A stretch of 64,000 bases of DNA from Coffea arabica. Taxonomy: Eukaryota > Streptophyta > Magnoliopsida > Gentianales > Rubiaceae. The stretch is taken from contig NC_092316.1 of NCBI RefSeq assembly GCF_036785885.1, forward strand, positions 52,259,664 through 52,323,663, written 5' to 3'. The notes beneath the pieces are model-generated. The model did no database searches and was not told where the DNA came from. It saw only the letters and a list, made by a program, of their open reading frames with translations. Positions 13,244-24,621 of the stretch are shown here, piece by piece (the stretch's first letter is position 1; the number at the start of each line of letters is the position of its first letter). A program made the translations under genes and the position numbers.

Positions 13244-13600
13244 CTGCCGCAGTAGATAGGGAGAACGTGGAATGGCCTCGGAGCAAGAAATTCCGCTTGG
13301 GTGTTGGTAGCGTCGACCGCGGCAGGGTGAAATGCGACACCTTCAGATTCAAAACGCAGTCAAGGATCTTGTTTGCCGGACGTCTCTGCAAGCTGGGTTT
13401 TATTGCAGCTGTCTTTCCCGTCTGTTGGTAGATGAAAATGGTGAAGAGAGGCCCGAACAGAGGAGCACTTCTAGCCTTTGTGCTGTGTTCAGGAGTAAAT
13501 GCCTTTACTGTGGCTTTACTCCTCAACCAACGGTCATTTTTATTGCAGGTTTCCGTCAAAATGCAGTTGCCACGTGAGGGAATGAATTGTTGCATGACTT
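13244..13600 (-). other. Putative 5' UTR exon of the Myb/SANT-like gene
   Basis: This block is clearly more GC-rich than its surroundings and, on the minus strand, ends in a good donor (GCGGCAG|GTACAA). It carries open frames on both strands (81, 73 and 126 residues) but none resembles a known protein. The simplest reading is a leader exon plus promoter-proximal DNA of the downstream minus-strand gene. A short unrelated gene on either strand cannot be excluded. Confidence 0.25.
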
Positions 13601-16600
13601 TAGTGCAAAAGGCTGCACTAAGGAATCCAATGTCGGAAGTCTACAGTAAATAACCCCACCACTTTTATTTACACAGTACAAACGCTAATTTCTTAAAATT
13701 TCAAATAACCCACCAATTATGCTTTCCAAACACTGCCCATGTTCATGAGCAAACTATTATAGCAGTAGGGTAATTAAAGCAATGTCCATGTCCATGTGCA
13801 AAACTAGAGAAACTAATATAACAAGGAAGCTGCAAAATAATTGAAGATTGAGGTATGTTAAAAGTCTCTGTACCCCCAAGTTAGGATCCGTCCATTGAAC
13901 AATCCCCTTTCAATGAACCAAGGTATGGAACTCAGAAGTGCTTATTTGTGCCAGGAATTAATCAGTGCATGACCAGTTCCTAAAACCAAAATTTAAGCAG
14001 AAACCAAATTATATCAAACAAATCGTGATTTGAGTGCAGATTCTACTTGTTGAGCCCCATAACATGTGAAAAATTAGAACCAAGACAGTAGAAGCTGGGG
14101 AAATACTCTTTAACTATGATAGTCACTAACATGACAATGCAGTAAAAGTAAAAAACAATCGACAAAATTAATGTTTCTAGGTCTATCAAAGTATTATTTC
14201 CAATGAAATTTAAAGATAGTTCGAGCCATTGCAAGACATTAAAGGATCATTCAGCATACAAACACAAAGGGAAAAGTAAAATCATTTTTGTTTAGGACCA
14301 AACAGTAAGCTAAAGAACATCTCTCAAATCATCTAATACTCCATAACAATGGGACACGTAAATTTTCAGAAAACTAAACCAGTGTAGCGGTAAAGCTACC
14401 TTTAGAAGCAAATCATCAAACACAAAGCATGCTACTATTGTAAGAAATGATCACACACCTTAGACACTGGATGTTTACTTTGTTGTGCTTCTTCTTGATT
14501 CTTTCAAACTTACAAAACAATCAATAATAAAAAAAACAAACATTTCTGCTAGGAGGCCAATTTTGGGAAAAAAAAAAGGCTAGAAAAACTCAACAATAAA
14601 TTCATCAAATGACTGAAAATTGATGCGAAAGTGTGAGTTTTTCTTCGTGTTTTTGGCTAGGAAGGCAAATAGGGGTAGGGAGGGGAGATGTATAGTGCTT
14701 TCCCCTCTTTGATTCTCTCCTTTTTCTGGGAAAAAAACAGAATTGCATGGTTGGGAGATGAGACAGTGTACATAGAAGGTAAATCGAAAGGCCAAGCATA
14801 AATTGGGGGGGAAATCACTAATTTTTTGGCCAATAAGAATGTTTTTTAAAATATACTTTATTAATATTTCTATGCCTTAAAATACCACATAAAACCAGTA
14901 AAGCGCGGCTATATCTTCTTAAGAAGCATAAGCAAAAACTTATCATAAGAGTAAATAGCCAAACATATAGGCACATAAAACTAATATTAAAATATTTAAA
15001 ATATCGGCCCATATAATATTAACAAAAATTTCAGCAAATTAATGATACAAATCAGAGGTAAACTAATTACCTGGAATGAACAGAAATTTTACTGCAAAAC
15101 CTTTTCTATTTTCGGACCAAAGCTGAAAATTTTAAAAAAAAAAATTACTGATCAGTATATATGTCCGTGGTGCAAAAAAATAAAGAAAAAAAGAATGGCA
15201 AGAAATGTTTTTACCAGGATGCAAGGGAACAAAAGGCACCAAACCACTAGCGAGGATTTTCCACTTTCCAAACAAATTTCAATTTTGTATGATGCCACGT
15301 GTCACAAATTTCAATTGATGATTATTAATCAGGTCACAATTTCATCTTATGATATTTTCTTGAGAATAAAATGAGAAACTAGAAAGGAAAGAGAAAAACC
15401 CAAAATTAAAAGAATTGAAAGGCTAAAAAAATTGTATTTTCGAAAAGTGATTTGAATATTTTTTTAATCATTTAAGGAGAAGATAGATCTATGCAATTGC
15501 TCTTTTTTAATTTCAATCATTAAGGTGAATATTTTTGTGGGAAAGAGGAAGAATTAAATAAAGAAGAAAGAGAAAAGGAAATAAAAGAAAGGAAAACACG
15601 GTAAATGAAAAGTCAAAATAATGCAAGGGCAATTTTGTCCTATAGGGGGTTAAGTGAGCAAAATTAAAGGTTAGGGGGTAAACTGAGAAATAAAGTATAC
15701 CTTAAGGGGATTAAATGTGATTAACCCTAGAAACTATTTTGGCCTCCTTTTATCCCTGAAGGGCTTAGTGGACATTTAACACTTGGGCAGACAAAAATGC
15801 CCATGAATAGTATAGCACTAATTGCCAAAGCAATCAAAACTCAGGGGCTTAGTTGACATTCGCCACAATTTCAACACAAATTTTTTAAAGTCCCCCAGTC
15901 TTGTATTGGAAACAATGTGGTGCAAAGTCTTGTATTTTTATATATATGTAAGATAAGATATTTATTCAAGAGAGATGTGAATTTTCATTAAATCATCAAA
16001 TCGGTTTGTCTAGGTCTTGTGTTGATAACGTCTTGATTTTTTTGTTAGACGGTAATAGTTAGCCTAATCTACTCTTATTCCTATTCCTACTCTAGCCTGC
16101 ACTATGAAAAGAGAGACCCAATGATTTACAACCCTACGATCTAGACCATGGCTATCAATTCGAGTTATTACTAGTATTGGAATTTTACCTAAAACAAGTA
16201 AAATTGGTAAAATCATGATTTCGATCGTATGATTATAAGCTCCTACGATCTTGATATGATCATATTATTTAAAAATATTGTGATAAAAGTTTTAGTATTT
16301 TGTCCATAAATTTGTGTAAAAAAATTGGAATTGAATGCCATTTGTCGTGTTGGAAACAATATTTGAAGGGTTTTAAGTTCATGTAAATCTTTCATGCTAA
16401 TTCCTTACCCACAAAAATTGGCAAACCTTTAAAATTGACCCATGTATTTCATTAGATTAAGAAGATAATGTTTCATAGATTATCATTTAGGGCTATTGTT
16501 TGGGGCTTTTATTGTGGTAGATTAGCATGATGAAGACTCTTTGGAACTGAATTGATTATTTTTGTTACACCCAGGTAAGTAAATTTTAACCCAAAATACA

Positions 16601-17420
16601 TGTTGTGTCATAAATTTCTATTCTCATAATTTTCTTCAATTATTTGTTTATTGTATACTAATCTTTTAGTCAAAGATATACTTGAAATATTTTGTTACAT
16701 ATGCAATATTTAGTTACATACACATGATGTTAAATTTAGTTAAATTTTGTTACATACAACAAATGATGTTGTCATCGATAAATATTATCTTCTTAATTAT
16801 CTTATTAATAAAATACTTAAATGATGTTTAAGTATCTTATTAATAAAATACTTAAATGGTTTATATACATGTAAAGTCAAATTTTCCAACTACCTTGTCC
16901 ATCAATTATGTTTGGATTTAAAAATTAGAAAAACAAGATTTTTAGTTTGATCACGTGCAATACAATACGTTACATATAGTCCCAAAATTTTTGTTTTGAT
17001 TTTAGACTACAACAAATTTTTTAGATAGCACAATTTTAACTTTAATTGATAATATTCTATTGACTGCACATGAGTTAAATTATTTATTGCTCTATTTGCG
17101 AATTGCAAACCTTAAATTATTAGTATGAGTACTCTTTATGTTTTGTGTAGGATCTATTATTGATTTTATGATCGATTCTGCAAACACAGAAACAATTTTA
17201 GATAGGGTTCCAATTTTGAAAACCTTGCTCCCAATTAATTACTCAGCTAATTTTTAACTTTCCCATTTTTCTGTATGCGACGTCGCTTAGGGGCCGTCTG
17301 AAACCGTAACACACACGTCCAAATTACCCTCGCCGCAATTCCGTATTAATTTTCGCGTCATCCACGTTCCTGTATACAGAAAATAAGGCAAAAATGAAGG
17401 GCAAAATTGTCACTGGAATC
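13601..17420. other. AT-rich intergenic DNA
   Basis: No supported gene. Sequence is A/T-rich with purine runs near 15,540-15,600. A 35-bp period direct duplication lies at 16,799-16,858. The reading frame at 15042-15374 is Lys-rich by base composition only. Confidence 0.6.
16799..16858. repeat. Local direct duplication, 25 bp at 35-bp spacing
   Basis: The string beginning ATCTTATTAATAAAATAC occurs at 16,799-16,823 and again at 16,834-16,858 with no change over 25 bases. It is a small local tandem duplication in AT-rich intergenic DNA. Confidence 0.85.
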
Positions 17421-17430
17421 TTATATATAT
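17421..17430 (+). promoter_or_regulatory. Candidate TATA box of the RING gene
   Basis: TTATATATAT lies about 230 bases before the ATG of the RING gene. A leader with a CT-repeat and a telobox-like motif follows, as is common in housekeeping plant promoters. The position is plausible, but the transcription start is not visible in the sequence. Confidence 0.4.
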
Positions 17431-17563
17431 TGGTGACGCGTTGGGCAAATCACACGTTGGAATTAAAGGGCAATAAAAAAAAAGGAAAAGAGTAAAGATA
17501 AAAAAAGTTGTATAGAAGCTGAGAGAGCTGTTTCCGTTATCCGATTGTCTGTTTTTTCTCCTG

Positions 17564-17584
17564 CTCTCTCTCTCTCTCTCTCTC
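17564..17584 (+). repeat. CT microsatellite in the 5' leader
   Basis: An uninterrupted CT repeat of about ten units lies roughly 75 bases upstream of the RING-gene ATG. Pyrimidine tracts of this kind are frequent in plant 5' UTRs. Confidence 0.85.
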
Positions 17585-17615
17585 CGTCGATATTTTTTCT
17601 TTATTGGGGATCAAA

Positions 17616-17624
17616 TTAGGGTTT
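17616..17624 (+). promoter_or_regulatory. Telobox-like motif in the 5' leader
   Basis: TTAGGGTTT (AAACCCTAA on the other strand) sits 35 bases before the ATG. Teloboxes are known in promoters and leaders of plant growth and translation genes, where TRB-type Myb proteins can bind. Its function here is inferred only from the match. Confidence 0.45.
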
Positions 17625-17658
17625 TTGTTAGCCCTTGAATAACCGAGTCGACTCAGCC

Positions 17659-19347
17659 ATGCATTCTGATTCAATTGCTGCCAACGCTTCCAACATCCCT
17701 ACGGCTGCCTCTAACGCCAAAGATTTCGCCAAGAAAAAGAGGGTAATTATTATATATATATATATGCGTATGTACATGTATTATGTGTGATTATGAATGT
17801 GCGTGCATGCAATCATTTAAACAAATCAGGTGAATTTTTGATTTGCCTGTGTTGATTATTGACTGGATTCGAGCAAATTTTGTTATCGGTTTCTCCTTTT
17901 TTCCGTTAATTTTGAAGATTGCATTTATATTGATTTTGGATGCGATTCTGCCAAATTTGTCCATAGTGGTGAATTCCGATTCAATTAAGGAGTATCTATC
18001 TTTTGATTATTTATATTGTTTCAAGATTATTTTTTTTTTTGGAGAAAATTGGATGCTTTTAATGGGTTTTTTGTTGCATCCTGTGAACGTTTTTATTTTT
18101 TTTCAAGATTATATCTGTATAACGGAATTGAATAATCATTTTAGCTTAATGAATCTTTTTCTTAAACCAAAAAAAAAATTTTTTTTGGTGGGAATTTGTA
18201 GGTTAATCGGTCTGCCAAGTTGAAGCAGTGCAAGCTCGATGCTCGTCGTGAGCAGTGGCTCTCTCAAGGTTTGTAAATATATGTCTTTTACATGTAGCTT
18301 TCACATCCGGAAGGCTCTTATCTTTTGTACTAAAACCCTAGTAGCGTGCCTGCTATTAGGTTTGAATTCAAAATGAATTGATCTTTTGTTTTTTTTTTTT
18401 AATTTTACATCTTTCTGTTGGTAATTGGGATTTATATAGTCAAGAACAAGAGTGGGAAGGAGGAATCAAATGGTGGAACTATTGTTCAGCCAATGGCCAC
18501 TGCAGGCAATAGGATGGGCAGAGCCATAGAGAAGCTGGAAATAAGGCCAAGGGTGGAGGAAGGGAATGATGGTGGATCCGTACATCATTACAGCGATTCG
18601 GAGTCACCCTCAAATAGCCCAATGAGCCACACTGGAAGTGTCCTGGGAGGCAATGACTCCGGTACGAATTTCACTGGGAGCAGTAGCAGCAGCAGTAGTA
18701 GCAGCAGTGGTGGATGTTGTTCAGGAAGCATGAGTGAAGAGGATGAAGATGGAGAGGATGGATGCTTGGATGATTGGGAGGCTGTGGCTGATGCTTTGGC
18801 TGCTACAGATGAGAAGCAGCAATTGCATATTGGTACAGCTCCTGTGGATAAGAATATTGCCCATTTTGACTCTCAGTCAGATGTAAATCACCAGACAGTT
18901 TCTGGTATTGATATTTCGAAAGAAAAGCCAGAGAATGGGGTATCAGTGCAGAGAGCTCCAGTGAATTGCTGTGCATGGAGGCCTGACGATGCTTTTAGAC
19001 CTCAGAGTTTGCCCAACTTGTCCAAGCAGTACAGTTTCCCAATGAATTCAGATAGGCATTATGGCTGTGGTGGATCTGTCTGGGGTTGCAAGAATGCTGC
19101 ATCCATACCAAAATCTTGCCCTATCTGCTATGAGGATCTGGACTTCACTGATTCAAGTTTTCTTCCTTGTTCTTGTGGGTTCAGGCTTTGTCTTTTCTGC
19201 CACAAGAGGATTCTTGAGGAGGATGGGCGCTGTCCTGGCTGTCGTAAGCAGTATAACTATGATCCTGTTGAGGGGGAGGCAACTCTGGATGGAGGCAGCC
19301 TGACATACCGATTGGGTCGTTCTTGTAGCATGATAACGAGGTCTTAG
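17659..19347 (+). CDS. RING-finger protein with C4C4 (CNOT4-like) zinc-binding pattern
   Basis: Three exons: 17659-17742, 18202-18268 and 18440-19347, with GT/AG borders and continuous frame; the product is 352 residues. The N-terminal ~50 residues are basic and Ala/Lys/Arg-rich. A Ser/Gly/acidic low-complexity part follows, with ten consecutive Ser at about 131-140 and an acidic run, then DDWEAVADAL. Near the C-terminus the RING has eight Cys at 277, 280, 294, 296, 301, 304, 315 and 318 (PICYEDLDF, CSCGFRLCLFC, GRCPGC). It has no His ligand, as in the NOT4 class. RING proteins of this type act as E3 ubiquitin ligases; NOT4 itself works with the CCR4-NOT complex. No RRM follows the RING, so this is not a full CNOT4 orthologue. 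Partner and substrate are unknown. Confidence 0.88.
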
Positions 19348-22300
19348 GAAAAGTGTCTATTTCCCTTTAATGTATGCTGCGTCTCCCTCCCTCATGCAGT
19401 ATCACTCGGCTTTATAATTTTAGACTCTGATTTTAGTAGCGTTAGTTGTTGGTATAGGAGTGATTTTCAAGCACAGGAGTATTAATATGGTTTAATGATT
19501 TTGATCCATATTTCTATGATGCTTGTGCTAATGTAGAAGGCTCATTATGTGAATAGATAATGTGGTATAGAAACTGAACATATAATATTGGATTGAAAAC
19601 AGCTTATGGAGTGAATTTTCGTGTACTGGATTAATTTACTGTTACCAATGAAATAAATTCAAAATATATCCACGTAAGCTACTAGTTGTAGCGACCTGTT
19701 CAGTTATATATGTGTTTGTGTCCTGTTCCTTATTTTCTGTTAGCGACCCAAAGCAAATATTTGGACTTCCAAGAGTTTATCCTTGGTTTTGGTGCATGAG
19801 ATATTTGCTTTTAGTGTGGAATACTTTAGGCACAATTAGAGAAATGCTTGGAGGCAGCTGTACCTTCAGAGTATTACTACTGTATATTAATCCATTACAG
19901 GTTTTAGCTTTTGGTTGTTTGGTAGGAGAGAGTGGGGAAAACAAAAAGCTTGATCTTGATCTACCCTTCTGCCCAACCTCCCCCCCCCCCCCCACAAAAA
20001 ACAAAAAAAAGAAAAAGAAAAAAGGGAAAAGTCAAGTCTTTCCTCTGTTTATTTTGCTGAAATTTTATCGAAACGAGTAAATGATATAGGTGTTGAAAAC
20101 CGCTTGGAGCAGTTGGTATTGCAAAGATTTTAGTGGTTCAGAGGGCTTCAATATTCTCAGATTGTGCTGCATATTGTCATTATACTTTCTTGTTTCCGTT
20201 TATATGCTGTTAAAATTAAATTTTCGCAAACACGGCTATTAATATATCCGGAAAAATATCTTCGAGTACTTCTACCCCTTGAAATGGTGTTTTGACACAA
20301 AATAGCTAAGATGATGGAGATTGATAAGTGTGGAAGAAAGATTTTTCCAATCAATGTGTCTATGGCATGAGTGATATGGAAAAGATTTGCTCTCCTACTT
20401 CCCAATGGTGTGTTCAAGACCACATTGTGTAACTTATGGTTGATCGGGGATTCCCTTGCTCCATAACCTGGTATTACTAGGTATGTGAAATCGGTATATC
20501 CGCATCAACACACAGGCTGATGTGATTAGCCTCTCAGGGAAGAGTTGCTTACGTTGCAGAGCAATGGTATTTCAAATGGAATCTGCTTTTGGCTGTTGCT
20601 GCTGAAATCCTATTGCTGGACAGTTTAGTTGACATTTTGTGGATATCACACTGTTCAATATTGCAAGTAAGGTGATGTTCCAGTTTGAATGCATGTATTT
20701 TGCTGGTTGTTAGTGGTTGTGTAATTATTTGATGTTGACTTCCCCTAATTTAGCAAGGCTTGTGGGTAGTGGGGGGAGGACGGCAAATTAGTGGTAGAGA
20801 AATTTTCTTATCTTTCATTTTCTTGCACCTTTCTGATGATAACTTTACTCTTTTTGTCACTATTTCTGCCTTTACTGTATGTTGATTATTGTATAAACTT
20901 TGTTCATTCATTTATGTTAGCAAAGTATTGGAATATTAAATGGCAATCTTCTTGGTTACATCTGCTTCGTCTCTTTTTAGAGGCTCATCATTGTAGCACA
21001 TATTGTTGCTATATCAGTTACTGTTTTTCCTGGGTAAGTGGGTGGGAGCATCGACATTAGTAGTTGCCTCCTATTCTTTGTTTGTCTCTGGCTATGTCCT
21101 TGAGCAGATTGTCAAGTTTAATGTGTGCATTTTGATTCATGTGTCTGTAGACGTGCTTAGAAGCTTTGGTATCGGTTTGATGGACCAGTATATACTTGGA
21201 TTTTTATTTTCTGAGTTTTAAAACCAAGAAAATAGCCATCTACCCTTCTTATTCTGTTTCATTCAAGTCTTACCTGACGCTCTATGATGAACTCAGGCGT
21301 CCAAAGCTGCAGGTTATAGCCTACATTGTTGATCTCTCGGGGAAAATGTTGAACATTTTCAAATATGTGGGAGATGAGGAGATATAAGCATCTCTTTCTA
21401 TGATGGCAGCAGGCCAGGAATTTGGTCCAGTGGAATTGTACTTGCATTATATCATATGCATGATGTTTGGTTCTCAGGAGCACCTAAGAATGGCTTGGAT
21501 GGATAAATTTGCTGACTGTGGTGCCCTTCATTCGTCGTTGCAGTTTTTGTTAATGGAATGAGTCTTACGAAAACATGATGCAAAGATTTAGTCCATTTGT
21601 TTGAAGAGCTTCATACGTTTTCCCCTTCGTGCATCTAGGTTTCTTGGTTTGTTTATTGACAAATCATTTTTGTGAAAATTTTGCATTGTGAGTTTATTTC
21701 TTATTCTTTATGAAGCATCCACTGCATTTTTCTGTCTGCTGTTCTGGTGACGGCGACACCTGGCCAAGAAACGTGTAAATGCTTCGTGATTAGATGCTAT
21801 CCATATTTGTTAAGGAGTTGCTGTGTGCGGAAGGAGTAGGAGATGTGAAAAACAGAACTAGATTCCATTAGCAATCCAGCCGAGGGATCAAGATCCCGCA
21901 GCGGTTCATGTGACCAGGAGCAAAGTTGATATTTTCCTAAGCCAATTTGATCATTATATTTTACAATTTTGGGGATTCATTGTTGAACAATTGCGTCCCT
22001 GACAGGCGACAGCGATGCCGAGCCATGTTTACACCCTTCATCCTAAAATTCCCTGCATGGCTACATCTAAACAAGGCATATCTAAACTTTGACTGGTAAA
22101 TAATTTGTAGGAGATTGAAGTTAAGAGATGATCCTGCGACATAAAAAGTTTCCCAAAATAATAGAAATAAGATGAGCCAATTTATTTACTTTTAATGTTC
22201 GTTTTTTGGCTGAAGTGGGAGCTTTATTTTAAATCTTTGTGGTGTTTATAAGCTCTATTGGCTGCTCTAGCTCTGAATGTTCAGAGAAATTGTTCTTGCT

Positions 22301-22521
22301 TAACAATATCCATGGTTTCGATGTAAAAACCATTTTCAACAGCCATTTTTAAAGATAAGAGCAAAAAGTATTAAAAGTTAACATTTGCCAATATATTTAA
22401 GTACCAAGACATGTCACTTTTTTGGGATAATGTACTTTTGGGTGCTACGCGGAGGATGAAGAAAAACTTCTTAACTTGTGACAGTGCAGAAGATGAAAGC
22501 CAAAGCAGGAACAAGGCTTCT
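19348..22521. other. 3' UTR of the RING gene and intergenic DNA
   Basis: The first few hundred bases are probably the 3' UTR and terminator of the RING gene. A run of C followed by A-rich sequence lies at about 19,980-20,030. The small frames here (19712-20080, 20157-20423, 20791-21387) lack any family signature. The interval is less AT-rich than average and could hold a non-coding transcript, but I see no structure that shows this. Confidence 0.5.
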
Positions 22522-24621
22522 CTAAATGTTGTTCATCAACCTTGCAATGCAAGATTCAGATTGATGTTTGGGAGGAAGATTTCTCCACCATTTGCAAAAG
22601 GTTGATTCTTCAAAGAGAACATCTCTGCTTAGATGATCGTCGTGTATCCAGTTCAATGTTCGTCTCTCCAAGCTGACAACCTTCTCCTTCATTTCTTCGA
22701 ATGGCTTTGCTCTGAGTTCCTCCACTTCAGCCCAGAAACATGACTCTGAGCTCGATCCTGCTTGCATTTTCTCAGCATGTTCGAGCCATCTTTGTGTAAA
22801 TCTATAACGTTTTGGCCTAGCCCTTACCATGTAAGGTCCTGTGTCTTCATGCTTTAAGTGTCTATAGTAGTTGGCAATGTCCAGAGGTTCAACCAACCGC
22901 CTAAACATGGTTCCAAGTTCTATCCACTCTTTCCTAGCCTCAAATCCATCTGGAAGTTCACATCTTTTTAACATTTCGATGATTTCATCCCATATTCCTG
23001 CTAACTCCAGTCTCTTGACATTAGCATTGAAGTCGTTTATGTCTTTCTGAAGCTTAAAGGCATCATAATAACCTACCTTGCGCACTTCACATTTGGTCTG
23101 GTACCCTTGTATCTCGTTTAGTCCTTTTCGTATGCTATCCCTGTTGGAATCAATATTGACTTGGTTTTGTATTTTCTGCCTCTCCAACTCCCCAGCAGCA
23201 CGAAGACACAGCCTTGCTCTTGAACTCTAGAATTTGAAGAAGCACGTGAAATTTAGCTCAAACTAAGCAATCCAGGTTATACGAAATTGTAAGATGAGTT
23301 GAATGCTGAAAAATTTAAACACTCCAGGAGAAAGTATTCCTTACCAGGCCGAGATCGTTCAAAACAGTGTTCAATTGTGCTGCTTCATCATTTGTGTTGG
23401 CATGTGAAGACAAAGGAAGTTCCAAAAGATTGTTCAAATGAACAACATTTTGCATTTCTAAGCAATCCTGTAAATCATTTTCATAGCTCAAATTGTCGTT
23501 TAAGCTTCTATAAACAACGCGCGCAATTTCTGTTTCAGAGCTTAGCTGAGCCGAATAAAACAGCAGCTGCAGGATTGCATCTGGATTCTGAAGGATAACT
23601 GATTTTCCATTTCCAGTGCAGAAGATATAGGTGCCAAAAGGTCTGTATGGACTGAGTTCGATAAAGCTGGACACAGTTTCCAACAACAAATTTGTGCATC
23701 CCATGAGATGACAAGCAGCATGGCTAGCTACAGCCGATGCATTTCTCATGACAACCATAAAACAGGATGTTACACCACTGGAATTTCCAATGGATTCATT
23801 CTGAAAGTATGGAGATTTTGAACTTGTGTAGAGGAGGATTTGCTGCAGTCCCGCTTCAATGGATGAAAGAGGAGAGAACATGACGCGAGGCACAATGTCA
23901 TACCTCGTGACAAAATGTATAAAATAGCGAGCCCAATTTTCTCGTCTGAGAGCATGCGAAAAAATTCTGTCTCCAGCAAGGGGGGATCCGAAAGTCACAC
24001 AGTAAGGCGGTTTCTGGTAATTGTTAGTCCTTACGTATTTCTCCAAAAACCAGATGGTCGCTAGTGAGGCAATTGGACCACCTGAGGAGTGTCCGGCGAA
24101 CACTATCTGCTTTCTGTCCGACAATGCTTTTTCCACCTGAACAGTTTTTTTTTTTTTTTTTTCACAGGTCAACATAGGAAATCGAGTCTACTGATATATC
24201 CGCGCTAAAAGCAAAAACAGTTAACAGTAGAGAAAGCTAATGATCTAACAAAAAGACAGCAGCAGCCAAAAAAAGCAAACATAATCTGATGAATTACCTC
24301 CCTCTCCAGCTGCGAATTGCATAAAAGTTGTTCAAATCTGGAAGAAAAAGCTTCATTTACTAGAGCTAGCTCATCCATGCCAATACTCTTGAGAGACGGA
24401 AACAAGGCAATATTGATCTTGGTTTCCCCAAAAGGCATTCTACTGTACCAATCAGTCACGGCCCACGTTCCAGGAAAGGCGCAGACTGCTTCTGTTGAGC
24501 TGCGCGTCGTCTTTTCCCAAATATACGCCTTCTCTGGCGACTTGAGATGAGCCTTCATGGCTAAATTACAAGCTTTTTTGATCAGCTCTTCCTTAAGTCC
24601 GATAGAGTCACCCAGCGCCAT
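22522..24621 (-). CDS. EDS1: Enhanced disease susceptibility 1 (EDS1), lipase-like immune regulator
   Basis: Three exons: 24621-24298, 24136-23345 and 23226-22522, all phase 0; 606 residues, near the usual ~620. The N-terminal alpha/beta-hydrolase domain carries GHSSGG with Ser125 and YDIVPRV with Asp188. A following helix (TNLLLETVSSF, about 256-266) matches the hydrophobic helix used to pair with PAD4 or SAG101. The EP domain starts around 375 (RLCLRAAGELERQ) and contains KVGYYDAF, ANVKRLELAGIWDEIIEM, NYYRHLK (491-497) and RARPKRYRFTQRWLEHA, the basic pocket region. EDS1-PAD4 and EDS1-SAG101 heterodimers bind nucleotide-derived signals made by TIR enzymes and activate helper NLRs in nucleus and cytoplasm. 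Oddities: the family His of the lipase triad appears to be Asn323 (NDNLSYE), and the acceptor of exon 2 follows an A-rich, not pyrimidine-rich, tract. The gene looks intact. Confidence 0.96.

Noticed and set aside
13215-13653. Three overlapping open frames on both strands in a GC-richer block
   Set aside because: No frame resembles a protein; the block is better explained as a leader exon or promoter-proximal DNA.
14820-15725. Possible further TIR element
   Set aside because: GGGGATTAAATGTGATTAACCC-like words occur near the right side, but I could not find a matching inverted left end or a target duplication.
23299-23598. Plus-strand 99-residue frame across EDS1 exon 2
   Set aside because: Antisense to a well-supported exon, without any recognised motif.
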